DNA of 64,000 nucleotides from an uncultured Bacilli bacterium. GTDB taxonomy: Bacteria > Bacillota_I > Bacilli_A > RF39 > UBA660. A model generated the notes under the pieces. The model saw only the letters and a list, made by a program, of their open reading frames with translations. It had not been told where the DNA came from and made no database searches. The stretch lies in contig CAKOMY010000005.1 of assembly GCA_934096815.1 (NCBI GenBank), positions 1 to 64,000 on the forward strand, in the 5' to 3' direction. Position numbers and translations under genes: made by a program. Each line of letters starts with the position of its first letter. The first letter of the stretch is position 1. Below, piece after piece: positions 53,216 to 61,865 of this stretch.

Positions 53216-56092
53216 TTACATAGCCCTCCTATAAGAAGAATTTAATTCTTCAGTTAATTCTTGGTTTTCAATACTTAATTGTTGTTTTCTTAATAATAAT
53301 GAATCTCTTAATTCTATTAATGATTTAACATCTTTTTTAGTCTTATCTAATGTATCAATATATTCATCTATAGTTTTAAACTCAGGTTGTTTTTTCTTTA
53401 ATCTTTGAATATTTAAATATTCCATTATTCTTTGTTTTGCTATATCATATTTTTTACTAGCATAATTTTCTGAATAAAACAACAAAGGAATTATTTTTCT
53501 ATCTTTATTGTTTGCCCAAAATGAACCTATTTCTCCGTATTCTTTATCTAAAGCAAAATTTCCATTTTCATCTTGTTTATATGTTTTAAATCTTTGATTA
53601 GAATGTGCTTTAAATATTTGATCAGTTCTTTCATTTTCTATATTTATCATATTAATAAATATTTCTAATCTTCTTTTTTTACCTTCATCACTTTGTTGTC
53701 CATTATATGTATTCATATAATAATCATCCATTTTATTTTTTAATATTTCATTTTTTTCTATTAGTGGAATTATTTCCATTTTATTTTTGGCCCAAAATGA
53801 TCCTATTTCTCCATACTCCTTATCCAAAATTATATTTCCATTTCTATCATATCTAAATGTTTTGAATTTTTCTTTTGATTGACACTCTAAATATGATGAA
53901 AGAACCTGCTCGTTATCTTGATATTTTAACATATCAATAAATATTTCTATTCGTCTTTTATGACCATCATCGCTTTTTTGCCCACTATATGTATTCATAT
54001 AATAATCATCCATTTTATTTTTTAATATTTCATTTTTTTCTATTAGTGGAATTATTTCCATTTTATTTTTGGCCCAAAATGATCCTATTTCTCCATACTC
54101 CTTATCCAAAATTATATTTCCATTTCTATCATATCTAAATGTTTTGAATTTTTCACTTGATTTACTAGTTAGATAGTTAGCATATTCTTCCAAATTATTT
54201 ATTTTATTTAGCATATCAATAAATACTTCTATTCGTCTTTTATGACCATCCACGCTTTTTTGTCCACTTAATGTATTCATATAATAAAAATCCATCTTAT
54301 CCCTTAATATAATATTTTTTTTTATTAATGGAATTATTTCATTCTTATTACTTGCCCAAAATGATCCTATTTTTCCATATTCTTTATCAATAGAAATACC
54401 TTCTTTCCCACTTTTATATGTTCTAAAATTCAAATTTGAGCCTTGTTTTAATAAATTACTAATTTCTTCTTCGTTTCTTGAATATAAAAGCATATCAGTA
54501 AATATTTCTATTCGTCTTTTATGACCATCCATGCTTTTTTGTCCACTTAATGTATTCATATAATAATCATCTAATTTATTTTTTAATGTTTCATCATTTT
54601 TTATTATGAATTGAATTTTTTCCTTATTTCTTGTCCAAAATGATCCTATCTTACCATAATTTTTTTGGACATTAATATTGTTAAACTTTATATATGTTTG
54701 GAAATTTGCATTAGAATCACCTTTTAAAAGTTCTGATATTTCTTTTTCAGTGCTAGCCATTCTTAACATATTTACAAAAATTGTTAATCTTCTTTCATTT
54801 CCTTCTTTACTTTTTTGTCCACTTAGAGTATTCATGTAATAATCGTCTAATTTAGATAATAGTGCAAAATCATTTTTAAATGATGTATTTATAATATTTA
54901 ATATTTCTTTTTTATTTTTTCTATAAAACGCACCGATTTGACCATACTTCTTGCTTTCAACCCATTCTCCAAATTCATTTTGTTTATATATCGTAAAGTG
55001 AATTGTTGATTTATCTTTAAAAAGTTCTGATAATTCTTTAAGATCTTTTACCCTTTTTATCATTTCAATAAAAATTAATATTTTAGTATTGTGACTTATA
55101 TTTATGTTATCAACAAACTTTTGTTTTAAATCTTCATTTATGTTATAAATATCACAATATAATAGGTTACTTTCTTCTATATCTTGGATATTTTCAAAAT
55201 AATCATTTATATTTTTATAGGATTTCATTAATATAGACTTAATATTATTTATTCTTTCTCTTATTTCACTTTCATAATCTTTGTCTTTTAATGATTTTAA
55301 TAATTTATTCATATCAATCTTCAAAGAATATGATAAATAACGTTTTGAATTTTCTCCTAATGCTTCTTTAAATACTGTTTGTACAGCATTAATTACTTTT
55401 TCAAGTTCATCAATATTGCCAAATGTATTTTGTTCTTTTAAATTATTTAATTGGGAATTATATTTTGATATATCTCTATTTTTAGATAATTCATTTATTA
55501 AATCATTAATTAATTGATAATAGGTTATAGTTTGCTGAATATTTGTATTGGTTTTGTTACTCGTTCTATCTTTTAAATCTATTGATAAATCATCATTCTC
55601 TATATAATCATCACTATTTAATGGATTATCATAATCATACAATTCTTCTTCAGTGGGTTCTTTAAAAGCTAGAGTATATCCTTCTAACATATATTTAATT
55701 AATCTTTCTAATCTATCATAATTAAAATAATTTTGTTCTTGCCACCATACTAAAAGATTAGCCTCATCACTTTTTGATAAATTTACTTTATTTAAAATAG
55801 GAATGCAATTAAATAATACAGTCCCACCATTACTTGATACTGGTAATATGTGTTCTAAATGAGCAGTAGATAAATCACTTATTATTTCACCACTATAAGG
55901 ACATCTATATGCAACAATATCTTCTTTATTTTCAGTATAATTTCCATTGGAATCAACTCCAAAATATTTAAGAGCAAGAGCATTCATTTGCCTTCTATAT
56001 AATTCTGATACTAATCCTCTATCAGCAGTTCTTCTTAAATTTCCATCAACTTGACTATAGCTAATTAAATTTTCTACTAAATATTCATACAT
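53216..56092 (-). CDS. HNH endonuclease with six ~94-residue repeats
   Basis: 958 residues. An HNH domain lies at about 60-125: YRCPYSGEIISDLSTAHLEH, then ILPVSSNGGTVLFNCIPILN and KVNLSKSDEANLL, with the metal-binding His/Asn in place. A helical linker (130-330) follows. Six repeats start near residues 335, 434, 526, 619, 713 and 807. Each contains IEIFIDML, a KFKTFR strand, EYGEIGSFWAKNK, and MDDYYMNTYSGQKSxDGHKRR. A coiled coil ends the protein (900-958). I know no family with this layout. The repeats may read DNA or form a scaffold; a defence or mobility role is inferred. Confidence 0.75.
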   Translation of the reverse strand: MYEYLVENLISYSQVDGNLRRTADRGLVSELYRRQMNALALKYFGVDSNGNYTENKEDIVAYRCPYSGEIISDLSTAHLEHILPVSSNGGTVLFNCIPILNKVNLSKSDEANLLVWWQEQNYFNYDRLERLIKYMLEGYTLAFKEPTEEELYDYDNPLNSDDYIENDDLSIDLKDRTSNKTNTNIQQTITYYQLINDLINELSKNRDISKYNSQLNNLKEQNTFGNIDELEKVINAVQTVFKEALGENSKRYLSYSLKIDMNKLLKSLKDKDYESEIRERINNIKSILMKSYKNINDYFENIQDIEESNLLYCDIYNINEDLKQKFVDNINISHNTKILIFIEMIKRVKDLKELSELFKDKSTIHFTIYKQNEFGEWVESKKYGQIGAFYRKNKKEILNIINTSFKNDFALLSKLDDYYMNTLSGQKSKEGNERRLTIFVNMLRMASTEKEISELLKGDSNANFQTYIKFNNINVQKNYGKIGSFWTRNKEKIQFIIKNDETLKNKLDDYYMNTLSGQKSMDGHKRRIEIFTDMLLYSRNEEEISNLLKQGSNLNFRTYKSGKEGISIDKEYGKIGSFWASNKNEIIPLIKKNIILRDKMDFYYMNTLSGQKSVDGHKRRIEVFIDMLNKINNLEEYANYLTSKSSEKFKTFRYDRNGNIILDKEYGEIGSFWAKNKMEIIPLIEKNEILKNKMDDYYMNTYSGQKSDDGHKRRIEIFIDMLKYQDNEQVLSSYLECQSKEKFKTFRYDRNGNIILDKEYGEIGSFWAKNKMEIIPLIEKNEILKNKMDDYYMNTYNGQQSDEGKKRRLEIFINMINIENERTDQIFKAHSNQRFKTYKQDENGNFALDKEYGEIGSFWANNKDRKIIPLLFYSENYASKKYDIAKQRIMEYLNIQRLKKKQPEFKTIDEYIDTLDKTKKDVKSLIELRDSLLLRKQQLSIENQELTEELNSSYRRAM
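53704..54154 (-). repeat. 169-bp direct repeat inside the HNH gene
   Basis: 53704-53872 and 53986-54154 are essentially identical, offset 282 bases (94 codons). They encode the shared core of repeats 4 and 5. The other repeats are more diverged, so one unit was duplicated recently. Confidence 0.8.
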
Positions 56093-56103
56093 ATTAACAC
56101 CAC

Positions 56104-56544
56104 CTATATAATTCCTGCAATTTCATCTATTTTTTTATTTATTATATTAGGGTTATTTAATATAATTTGTTTTATATTATCAATAGAATAATTCTTATTT
56201 AAATAATCAATGATTTTATCAAATTCTAAAGGACTACATGTATAAATATTACTATTATTATTCAGCAAATATTTAATTTGCTCATTAAATAAATTTAATT
56301 TATTAATATATATTTCATCAAATGCATTTTTTCTCTTTGAAGATAAAGTTAATATAAATGGATTGATATTAACTAAACTAATTATTTCTTTATTATTTAA
56401 TCCTTTACCTGCGAAAAAATTTATATTTTCTTTAACTTTATCTAAAGATACAAAATACATATCTTCATTTAATTCTTCAAATCTATCTAAATTTTCTTTA
56501 CTAAATCCATAATTTATTAAGTATTCATATATTTCATTTTTCAT
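56104..56544 (-). CDS. Helical-repeat (mTERF-like) protein
   Basis: About 146 residues, all helical. The pattern NINFFAGKGLNNKEIISLVN then INPFILTLSSKRKNAFDEIY, and later IKQIILNNPNI, resembles mTERF-type helical repeats, which bind nucleic acid. The similarity is only by pattern. It lies between the HNH nuclease and AbiEii, 11 bases from each neighbour, so all are probably one transcript. Confidence 0.5.
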   Translation of the reverse strand: MKNEIYEYLINYGFSKENLDRFEELNEDMYFVSLDKVKENINFFAGKGLNNKEIISLVNINPFILTLSSKRKNAFDEIYINKLNLFNEQIKYLLNNNSNIYTCSPLEFDKIIDYLNKNYSIDNIKQIILNNPNIINKKIDEIAGII

Positions 56545-56564
56545 ATAATTCAAACTCCTATCAA

Positions 56565-57416
56565 TTAAACAGTTACTAATTCCTGTTCTAATATATCTAT
56601 TATTTGCTTTATTGCATCAATAGTATCTTCAAATTTCACATTTCTTACATAGTTAAGTTTCCTACTGTAATTATCAAATAATTCTTTTAATACAATACTA
56701 TCTTTTATTATTTCAAATATATCATTTAAGTATTCTATATTAAAATTTGTGTTTCTATGTTTAAAAGTTCTTTCTATTGCTTTAACAAGTGTATTTTTAT
56801 TTATTTTATCTATATGATTGTTTACTATTATATACACATCATAAAAATCCTTTGCTCTAGTCGTAGAAATATTTTTACTAATTATACTTTCAAATTTTTC
56901 AGCAATTATAGTTTCAATTGTATATGCCATAATGTTAATAGTTTTATCTTCAAAAATAGAACTATACTTATATTTTATCTCTCTCGGTGTAATGATATCT
57001 CCAGTAGTTACTTCTATAAAGAAATGGGTTTTTAATTTATCAAATTCTCCATATACATTTATTCTATAACCACTATAAAAATCATCTAATCTAATATCTT
57101 TAACACTTTCAATTTTAAAGATAAAACCATCTTCTATATCTATTGATAATATTTCTTCAAAAATATTTTTAATAGACTCTTCATTAAGTGGAATACTTTT
57201 TAAAGTGGCATCTATATCTTTTGTAGTTCTCATATCACTTCCTATAATTGAAGAAAGTAATACACCACCCTTTAAAATAATGTTATCTTTATACCTACTT
57301 TTTTCTAATCTCATTAATACATGTTCAAAAAAAAACATTTGATGAAGATGTAGTGATACATCATTACTTCCATTAGCACGCTTTTTAATAAGGGCATTAA
57401 GTTTATCGCTATTCAT
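56565..57416 (-). CDS. abiEii: AbiEii/AbiGii nucleotidyltransferase toxin
   Basis: 283 residues of the type IV toxin family that, on phage infection, modifies tRNA ends by adding nucleotides. The NTase core is KGGVLLSSIIGSDMRTTKDI with DATLKS (residues 44-70), giving the GS motif and paired Asp. The later TIETIIAEKFESIISKNIST and ARAKDFYDVY-like RAKDFYDVYIIV are the conserved motifs III and IV. Its start overlaps the antitoxin stop by 1 base. Confidence 0.9.
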   Translation of the reverse strand: MNSDKLNALIKKRANGSNDVSLHLHQMFFFEHVLMRLEKSRYKDNIILKGGVLLSSIIGSDMRTTKDIDATLKSIPLNEESIKNIFEEILSIDIEDGFIFKIESVKDIRLDDFYSGYRINVYGEFDKLKTHFFIEVTTGDIITPREIKYKYSSIFEDKTINIMAYTIETIIAEKFESIISKNISTTRAKDFYDVYIIVNNHIDKINKNTLVKAIERTFKHRNTNFNIEYLNDIFEIIKDSIVLKELFDNYSRKLNYVRNVKFEDTIDAIKQIIDILEQELVTV

Positions 57417-58009
57417 TATAAAATCACCTGCATAATTTCCGCTACTTCTTTTTCAATATTTAATTTTTTTGAATACTTAGCAAGTTTTAGCATATCTTTA
57501 TCTTTTCTTTCAGCATACCATTTTAAAGCTTTAGTATATATTTCTTTATCCATATGATTTTTATCTTTAATAATATCACAAATAGTTCTTTCAACATCAT
57601 AACATTTAATATCCATACCGAATGGAGATTTAATAGTTTCCATTCCTAAATTTAAAATGTTATTATCTACATAGTGAAGCGATACAACATCAATATTTTG
57701 TAATGGTCCACCATAACCACGAGGTACTGTAATATCAAAATATAGTGGTGTTCTATCTGATAGTTCATGTAAAAATAAAGATGTTGTATAAGAAAATATA
57801 GCATTTTTACTTTTAGAAATTATTTTATAATAATCATCATTAATCATATTAGGTAATGAATAGTATCCAGTTGATACTCTCTCTAATATTCCACCATCAC
57901 ATAGTCTTTTTAATGCCATTTTGTTTAGTCCATTATCTACCACTTCTTTAGTAGTAATATATCCATCATTTTTTTGTACTAATTGTAAAATTTTTTCTAA
58001 ATCACTCAT
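57416..58009 (-). CDS. abiEi: AbiEi antitoxin / transcriptional repressor
   Basis: About 197 residues. An N-terminal winged helix (DLEKILQLVQKNDGYITTKE then VVDNGLNKMALKRLCDGGIL) binds operator DNA; the C-terminal domain (FSYTTSLFLHELSDRTPLYF, DITVPRGYG) neutralises AbiEii. The ATG at 58009 follows AGAGGTG; a longer frame to 58051 is less likely. It is first in the operon and probably autorepresses it. Confidence 0.9.
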   Translation of the reverse strand: MSDLEKILQLVQKNDGYITTKEVVDNGLNKMALKRLCDGGILERVSTGYYSLPNMINDDYYKIISKSKNAIFSYTTSLFLHELSDRTPLYFDITVPRGYGGPLQNIDVVSLHYVDNNILNLGMETIKSPFGMDIKCYDVERTICDIIKDKNHMDKEIYTKALKWYAERKDKDMLKLAKYSKKLNIEKEVAEIMQVIL

Positions 58010-58654
58010 AAGTAACACCTCTCTTATAATAATTATACAATAATAAATCATAAAAGAAAATAGTTTTTGTTACTTTTTTAATTATTTTTTAAATATTTTA
58101 ATTTTAAAAGTAACATTTTTACAAACAAAAAAGCCAACTTATCATCGTTGACTCTTCTGGCAAATATGCAATTATTTATAAATAATGCATTATTTATAAA
58201 TAATTGTTTACACCTTTGTAAGCTTTGACATACTCACACTCTTTATTTGCTACTTGCATAATTTTTTCAATGGCAAAAAGAGCTTAATACTCAACAATAT
58301 ACCATCTCCATAATTTCATCTATAGTTTTAGTAATAACAAATTATTACATAGCGCTAAAATTAAATTTAATGGTTGTTAACTAATTATTTAATACTAAGG
58401 GTGTACCACTGAAGGTAAAGCACCTTTTAACATTGTTTTTATGGTGCATCACCTCCTTATATCGTTATTTTCAAGATAAAGTACATACACTTCTTCATCC
58501 ATCTAACAACAATTAAATTATACCACATCTGCCAATATTTACCAAATAAATATAAGAAAAAAAGTTTAAATTTCTACAAAGCAATTATAAATAAAATCAA
58601 CATCATACTTTTTTGTATATTTACTAGTAAATCCTATAGTAATAGTAATGGTAT
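58010..58654. other. 645-base non-coding right end of element 1
   Basis: No intact gene. A tandem AT palindrome (ATTATTTATAAATAAT twice, 58170-58205) may be an operator for AbiEi. At about 58205-58290 a minus-strand stop-ended frame (ALFAIEKIMQVANKECEYVK) looks like a gene remnant of unknown family. At 58395-58442 lies a short frame with a perfect SD and ATA start. The final 60 bases before the inverted repeat are plain AT-rich DNA. Confidence 0.45.
58395..58442 (-). other. Short leader frame with AUA start
   Basis: AAGGAGG, nine bases, then ATA AAA ACA ATG TTA AAA GGT and a 15-residue frame (KTMLKGALPSVVHP after the start) ending in TAG. An ATG three codons in is too far from the SD. It matches the arrangement at 51464-51535. 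Confidence 0.3.
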
Positions 58655-58667
58655 CATTTATTAGACA
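58655..58667. repeat. Right terminal inverted repeat of element 1
   Basis: TCATTTATTAGAC, the reverse complement of 48007-48019. About 13 bases separate it from the PBP codons for VTP, so the crossover lies slightly outside it on this side. Confidence 0.75.
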
Positions 58668-58906
58668 GTAAGGTGAATAGGCGTTACACTTATTCCTTGG
58701 CCAAAAGCGGTTGTTGCAGTTTCAACGGGTCCCATTTTAGATAATTTAAACATGATACCACTGGCTTCACCATTTAAATCAATTCCGGTCTTTTTACCAA
58801 AACCAAATTTTTCTAAGTATGAATATAAAGTTTCAGTACCTAACCTTTGACCTAATACAACAAAACCGGGGTTGCTTGGTGTTACCATTGGAACATAAAA
58901 GAGCAT
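58668..58906 (-). pseudogene. Middle part of the PBP gene, isolated between two elements
   Basis: The frame reads SNPGFVVLGQRLGTETLYSY, FGFGKKTGIDLNGEASGIMF and VETATTAFGQGISVTP, which is the SxN-motif region of a class B PBP up to the point continued at 48005. On its 3' side it enters element 1 and stops. On its 5' side PBP similarity ends at SNPGF (about 58876); the residue at the S of SxN is Pro from foreign DNA. Only about 210 bases of PBP remain here. The ATG at 58906 belongs to the flanking element. Confidence 0.8.
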
Positions 58907-58956
58907 TTTTTTCCTTTATTTTCAAGACTTCCACTAAGAGTTCCAATGTTCTTATG

Positions 58957-60639
58957 TCAGCTGTTTTGAATCTCTATATCACCATAAGAACATTTTTCTG
59001 GATAAAAATTTGATAACTCAAGTTTTTTTATTTTGTTATCAATTTCTAATTCTCTGTATATTGTATCTGCATTAAAATTGAAATAAATAATTAATCTTAC
59101 ATGTTTTCTATCGCCATTTATTTTTTCAACTTCTACTCTTTCAACTAATATTCTCATTAAATTAGGTAGCTCTTTCTGTAAATCAACTTTTGAAGTAAGG
59201 GTATTTCTAACTTCTATTATTTTTTCCTTTAATTTTGTAAGTTCTGCATTAGGATTATTAAGTCTATCAATTTTCGTTTTTAAGGAATTAATTTCGTTGT
59301 TAAACTTATCATTTCTTTTCTTAAACTCTAAATCATCAATCATTCCTTTAATACTCAAATCTAATAATTTATTCTTTTGGTTTTCTATTTTTGTAATTTG
59401 ATTGTTTATACTTCCAATATCATCAGAGCTATTATTACTACTTATAATATTCTCATATTCATTTATTACCCCACTTAAATATTCTTTTTTATTATCTATA
59501 AAATCATTAAATATTTGTACAAATATCTTATCTAGATATTCTTCTCTTAAAATTGGTGAAGCACAGGCACCAACCCCTTCTGTCTTGTATTTCTTACAAG
59601 ACCATGTAGGATTATTTGCTCTATTACTTCCACCAGCTCTTATAAATACATTTCCACAATCCTTACAATATAATAAACAGCTATATTTTGAATTTTCTAA
59701 AGATTTTTCAGAATTTAGAATGTGTCTTGCAGGTGATTTTTTTCTCATCTCATGAAGTTCATTTGCTTTATTCCATAACTCTTCAGATACAATTGCTGGA
59801 ACTCTATCATCATGCTCAATTATTTGTCTTTCTTTTGGAACTTTTTTCTTTTTATGTGTTTTATAATTTTCAACCTCAGTTAATCTAGCAGTATAATACC
59901 CTTTATATCTAGGATTAGTTAAAAATTTTGCCATAGTTGTATCAGAATAAGGTTCCCCTTTTGAATTTAAATATCCCATTTTTGCAAGATCTTGTCCTAT
60001 CTTCTTAAGACCAACTTTCCCAGATGCATAAGTTTCAAAAAGATAAGTAATTATTGGTGCTTCTGCTGGATTAATTTCATATCTTCCATCTTTTTTGAAA
60101 TATCCAGTTAAATTACCACCAATAAGTTTTCTATCTTTAATCATTCTATTAATACCAAATTTAACTCTTTCAGAAAGTTTTCTAACTTCATCTTGAGCTA
60201 AGCTTGACATAATTGTAAGTCTAAACTCCGAATCTTCCCCTATTGTATTAAGATTGTCTGATAAAAAATATACAATAACTCCCTGTTTTAATAAATACTC
60301 TGTATATTTTATACTATCAACAGTATTTCTTGAAAACCTTGATATCTCTTTTGTAACTATCATATCTATTTTTCCAAGAGTAGCATCCTCAATCATTTTT
60401 AGAAATTTATCTCTATTTTTTACAGCAGTTCCACTAATTCCTTCATCTATATAACCACCACAAAATATCCAGTTTTTGTTTTCTGTTATCATTTCTTCAA
60501 AATAGTTTTGTTGGTTCTCCAAACTATTTAATTGATCGTCCTTATCTGTTGAAACACGAGCATAATATACTACTCTAAGTGGCATATCATAAATCGTTTT
60601 TCCTTTTCTTAAATCTTCCCTTGCTTTTTTTATATCCAT
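58957..60639 (-). CDS. Large serine recombinase of element 2
   Basis: 560 residues with the same layout as recombinase 1: catalytic Ser in RVVYYARVSTDKDDQLNSLE (near 28), EISRFSRNTVD, recombinase domain, zinc ribbon (CKDCGNVFIRAGG ... CKKYKTEGVGACASP) and coiled coil. The two are clearly related but far from identical, so they should use different sites; both chose the same PBP gene. SD AGGAG lies before the ATG. Two small genes precede it as in many such elements. Confidence 0.92.
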   Translation of the reverse strand: MDIKKAREDLRKGKTIYDMPLRVVYYARVSTDKDDQLNSLENQQNYFEEMITENKNWIFCGGYIDEGISGTAVKNRDKFLKMIEDATLGKIDMIVTKEISRFSRNTVDSIKYTEYLLKQGVIVYFLSDNLNTIGEDSEFRLTIMSSLAQDEVRKLSERVKFGINRMIKDRKLIGGNLTGYFKKDGRYEINPAEAPIITYLFETYASGKVGLKKIGQDLAKMGYLNSKGEPYSDTTMAKFLTNPRYKGYYTARLTEVENYKTHKKKKVPKERQIIEHDDRVPAIVSEELWNKANELHEMRKKSPARHILNSEKSLENSKYSCLLYCKDCGNVFIRAGGSNRANNPTWSCKKYKTEGVGACASPILREEYLDKIFVQIFNDFIDNKKEYLSGVINEYENIISSNNSSDDIGSINNQITKIENQKNKLLDLSIKGMIDDLEFKKRNDKFNNEINSLKTKIDRLNNPNAELTKLKEKIIEVRNTLTSKVDLQKELPNLMRILVERVEVEKINGDRKHVRLIIYFNFNADTIYRELEIDNKIKKLELSNFYPEKCSYGDIEIQNS

Positions 60640-60680
60640 TATTCCTCACTCTCCTTTCATGTTCTTAAAAAGCAAGATAA

Positions 60681-60929
60681 CTAGGATGATGACATGCTGC
60701 CATGATTTTTCACTATTGTCAAACCATCATTAATCTTGTCTTTATATTCATTTTTTATTTTTGTCATTCTTCCAAGTATTGATTGTTCCATTAAACTAAA
60801 AACTTTTAAATCAATTACTTTACTCTCATATAATTCTCTATTTAAAATTAGTCGCCATTCTAATAATTTATATTCCAAAGGCAAATGTTTGGTACTACAC
60901 TTTATTTCAATATCATCTGTATTATACAT
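60681..60929 (-). CDS. Small protein next to recombinase 2
   Basis: 82 residues, helical. EYKLLEWRLILNRELYESKV then IDLKVFSLMEQSILGRMTKI resembles the SHOCT-like small proteins often placed before serine recombinases. It is the positional counterpart of 49641-49847. A role in recombination control is inferred from position only. Confidence 0.55.
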   Translation of the reverse strand: MYNTDDIEIKCSTKHLPLEYKLLEWRLILNRELYESKVIDLKVFSLMEQSILGRMTKIKNEYKDKINDGLTIVKNHGSMSSS

Positions 60930-60945
60930 GTTATACCATCCTCAT

Positions 60946-61215
60946 TTAACTATATGAGATAAAGATATAAATAATACTAAATAAAAATACACATTTAGGA
61001 TTTTTAATTCTACCATTTTCTAGTAACCATAATTCTATTTCAGATATATCTGATATTCTAAATAAATCACTTAAAGTAAGATTTAATTTATTTCTTGCTA
61101 TTTTAATTATTTCACTTAATTTTTTATATTTAATTTGTCTCTCTTCCTCTCTAGCACTCTTACTAGATATTTTTAATGCACAAAATAAAAAAAGTGATAA
61201 TCCTAAAACTAACAC
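60946..61215 (-). CDS. Membrane-anchored helix-turn-helix-like protein
   Basis: 89 residues: a short N-terminal hydrophobic segment (3-15), then a possible HTH (LSEIIKIARNKLNLTLSDLF, RISDISEIELWLLENGRI) and a hydrophobic end (FLFSIIYIFISYS). It could be a small XRE-like regulator tied to the membrane. No clear SD is seen, so translation is uncertain. Confidence 0.4.
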   Translation of the reverse strand: MLVLGLSLFLFCALKISSKSAREEERQIKYKKLSEIIKIARNKLNLTLSDLFRISDISEIELWLLENGRIKNPKCVFLFSIIYIFISYS

Positions 61216-61312
61216 TATAAATACTATAAATATTAATCATTTCAAAAATGGCATCATATCACCTCATTTTCATAATAAAAAAGAATAGAAATTCTTTTAG
61301 AAAATCTATTCT

Positions 61313-61822
61313 TTATTTAACTTTATTAGCAAGCTTTATAACTGCTTTAGTATATTTCATAAGTTCTTTTTTATTTTTAAATCCACAAGTCATTGCATAA
61401 TAATCAGTATAGCTATCATCTTCTTTTACTAACTTTAATTGTAAAGATTTATTTATATTATAATTTTCTTTAGCAGACAAGTTAGATAATTTAGAATAAT
61501 CTTTGATTGTTATATTATAAAGTGGATCATTGCTTTTAAATTTATCATATATTTCATTTGATATTATACAATTATCAATAAGTTCCTCGTTATTCTCAAA
61601 CTCTATTAATGTCTTGTTTTTTTCAGGATATACTGTTACATTTTTAACTCTATCAATGTACACTACTTTTCCATCTTTTATTTTACCAACATATGGTTCT
61701 CTTGATGATAGTAAAACAATAATTAGTATAACAACTAGAAGAATACTTGAAATAATGATAATTTGTTTTTTAGATAGTTTCTTTATCTTTAATTTTGTCT
61801 TTTTCACATTACCATCCCTCAA
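61313..61822 (-). CDS. Single-pass membrane protein, unknown
   Basis: 169 residues. A Lys-rich cytosolic start (KKTKLKIKKLSKKQ) precedes a membrane helix (about 22-44) and an extracytoplasmic domain with two Cys (ELIDNCII, AMTCGFKN). Family not recognised. It follows the large surface protein by about 45 bases and may be co-expressed with it. Confidence 0.5.
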   Translation of the reverse strand: MRDGNVKKTKLKIKKLSKKQIIIISSILLVVILIIVLLSSREPYVGKIKDGKVVYIDRVKNVTVYPEKNKTLIEFENNEELIDNCIISNEIYDKFKSNDPLYNITIKDYSKLSNLSAKENYNINKSLQLKLVKEDDSYTDYYAMTCGFKNKKELMKYTKAVIKLANKVK

Positions 61823-61865
61823 TTTTTATATTAAAAAGGAGTTAGAGAAAACTCTAACTCACAGT

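Larger units (their letters stand above)
48006..58668. mobile_element. Integrative element 1 (serine recombinase, AbiE, HNH-repeat cassette)
   Basis: About 10.7 kb inserted in the PBP gene between the codons for ISVTP and PLQQV. The ends carry a 13-bp inverted repeat (48007-48019 and 58655-58667). The recombinase is the last gene at the left end and its frame runs across the junction into PBP sequence. Cargo comprises small regulators, an HNH nuclease with repeats, a four-repeat protein, and AbiEi/AbiEii. No relaxase or conjugation gene is present, so it integrates but does not self-transfer. Confidence 0.82.

Noticed and set aside
53216..56092. HNH protein as a Cas9/IscB-type RNA-guided nuclease
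   Set aside because: Only the HNH motif is similar (AHLEHILP). There is no RuvC motif, no arginine-rich bridge, no CRISPR array and no obvious guide RNA beside it.
58205..58290. Functional gene at the right end of element 1
   Set aside because: The readable piece (ALFAIEKIMQV...) has no start or SD and stops in neighbouring frames; it is too short to name.
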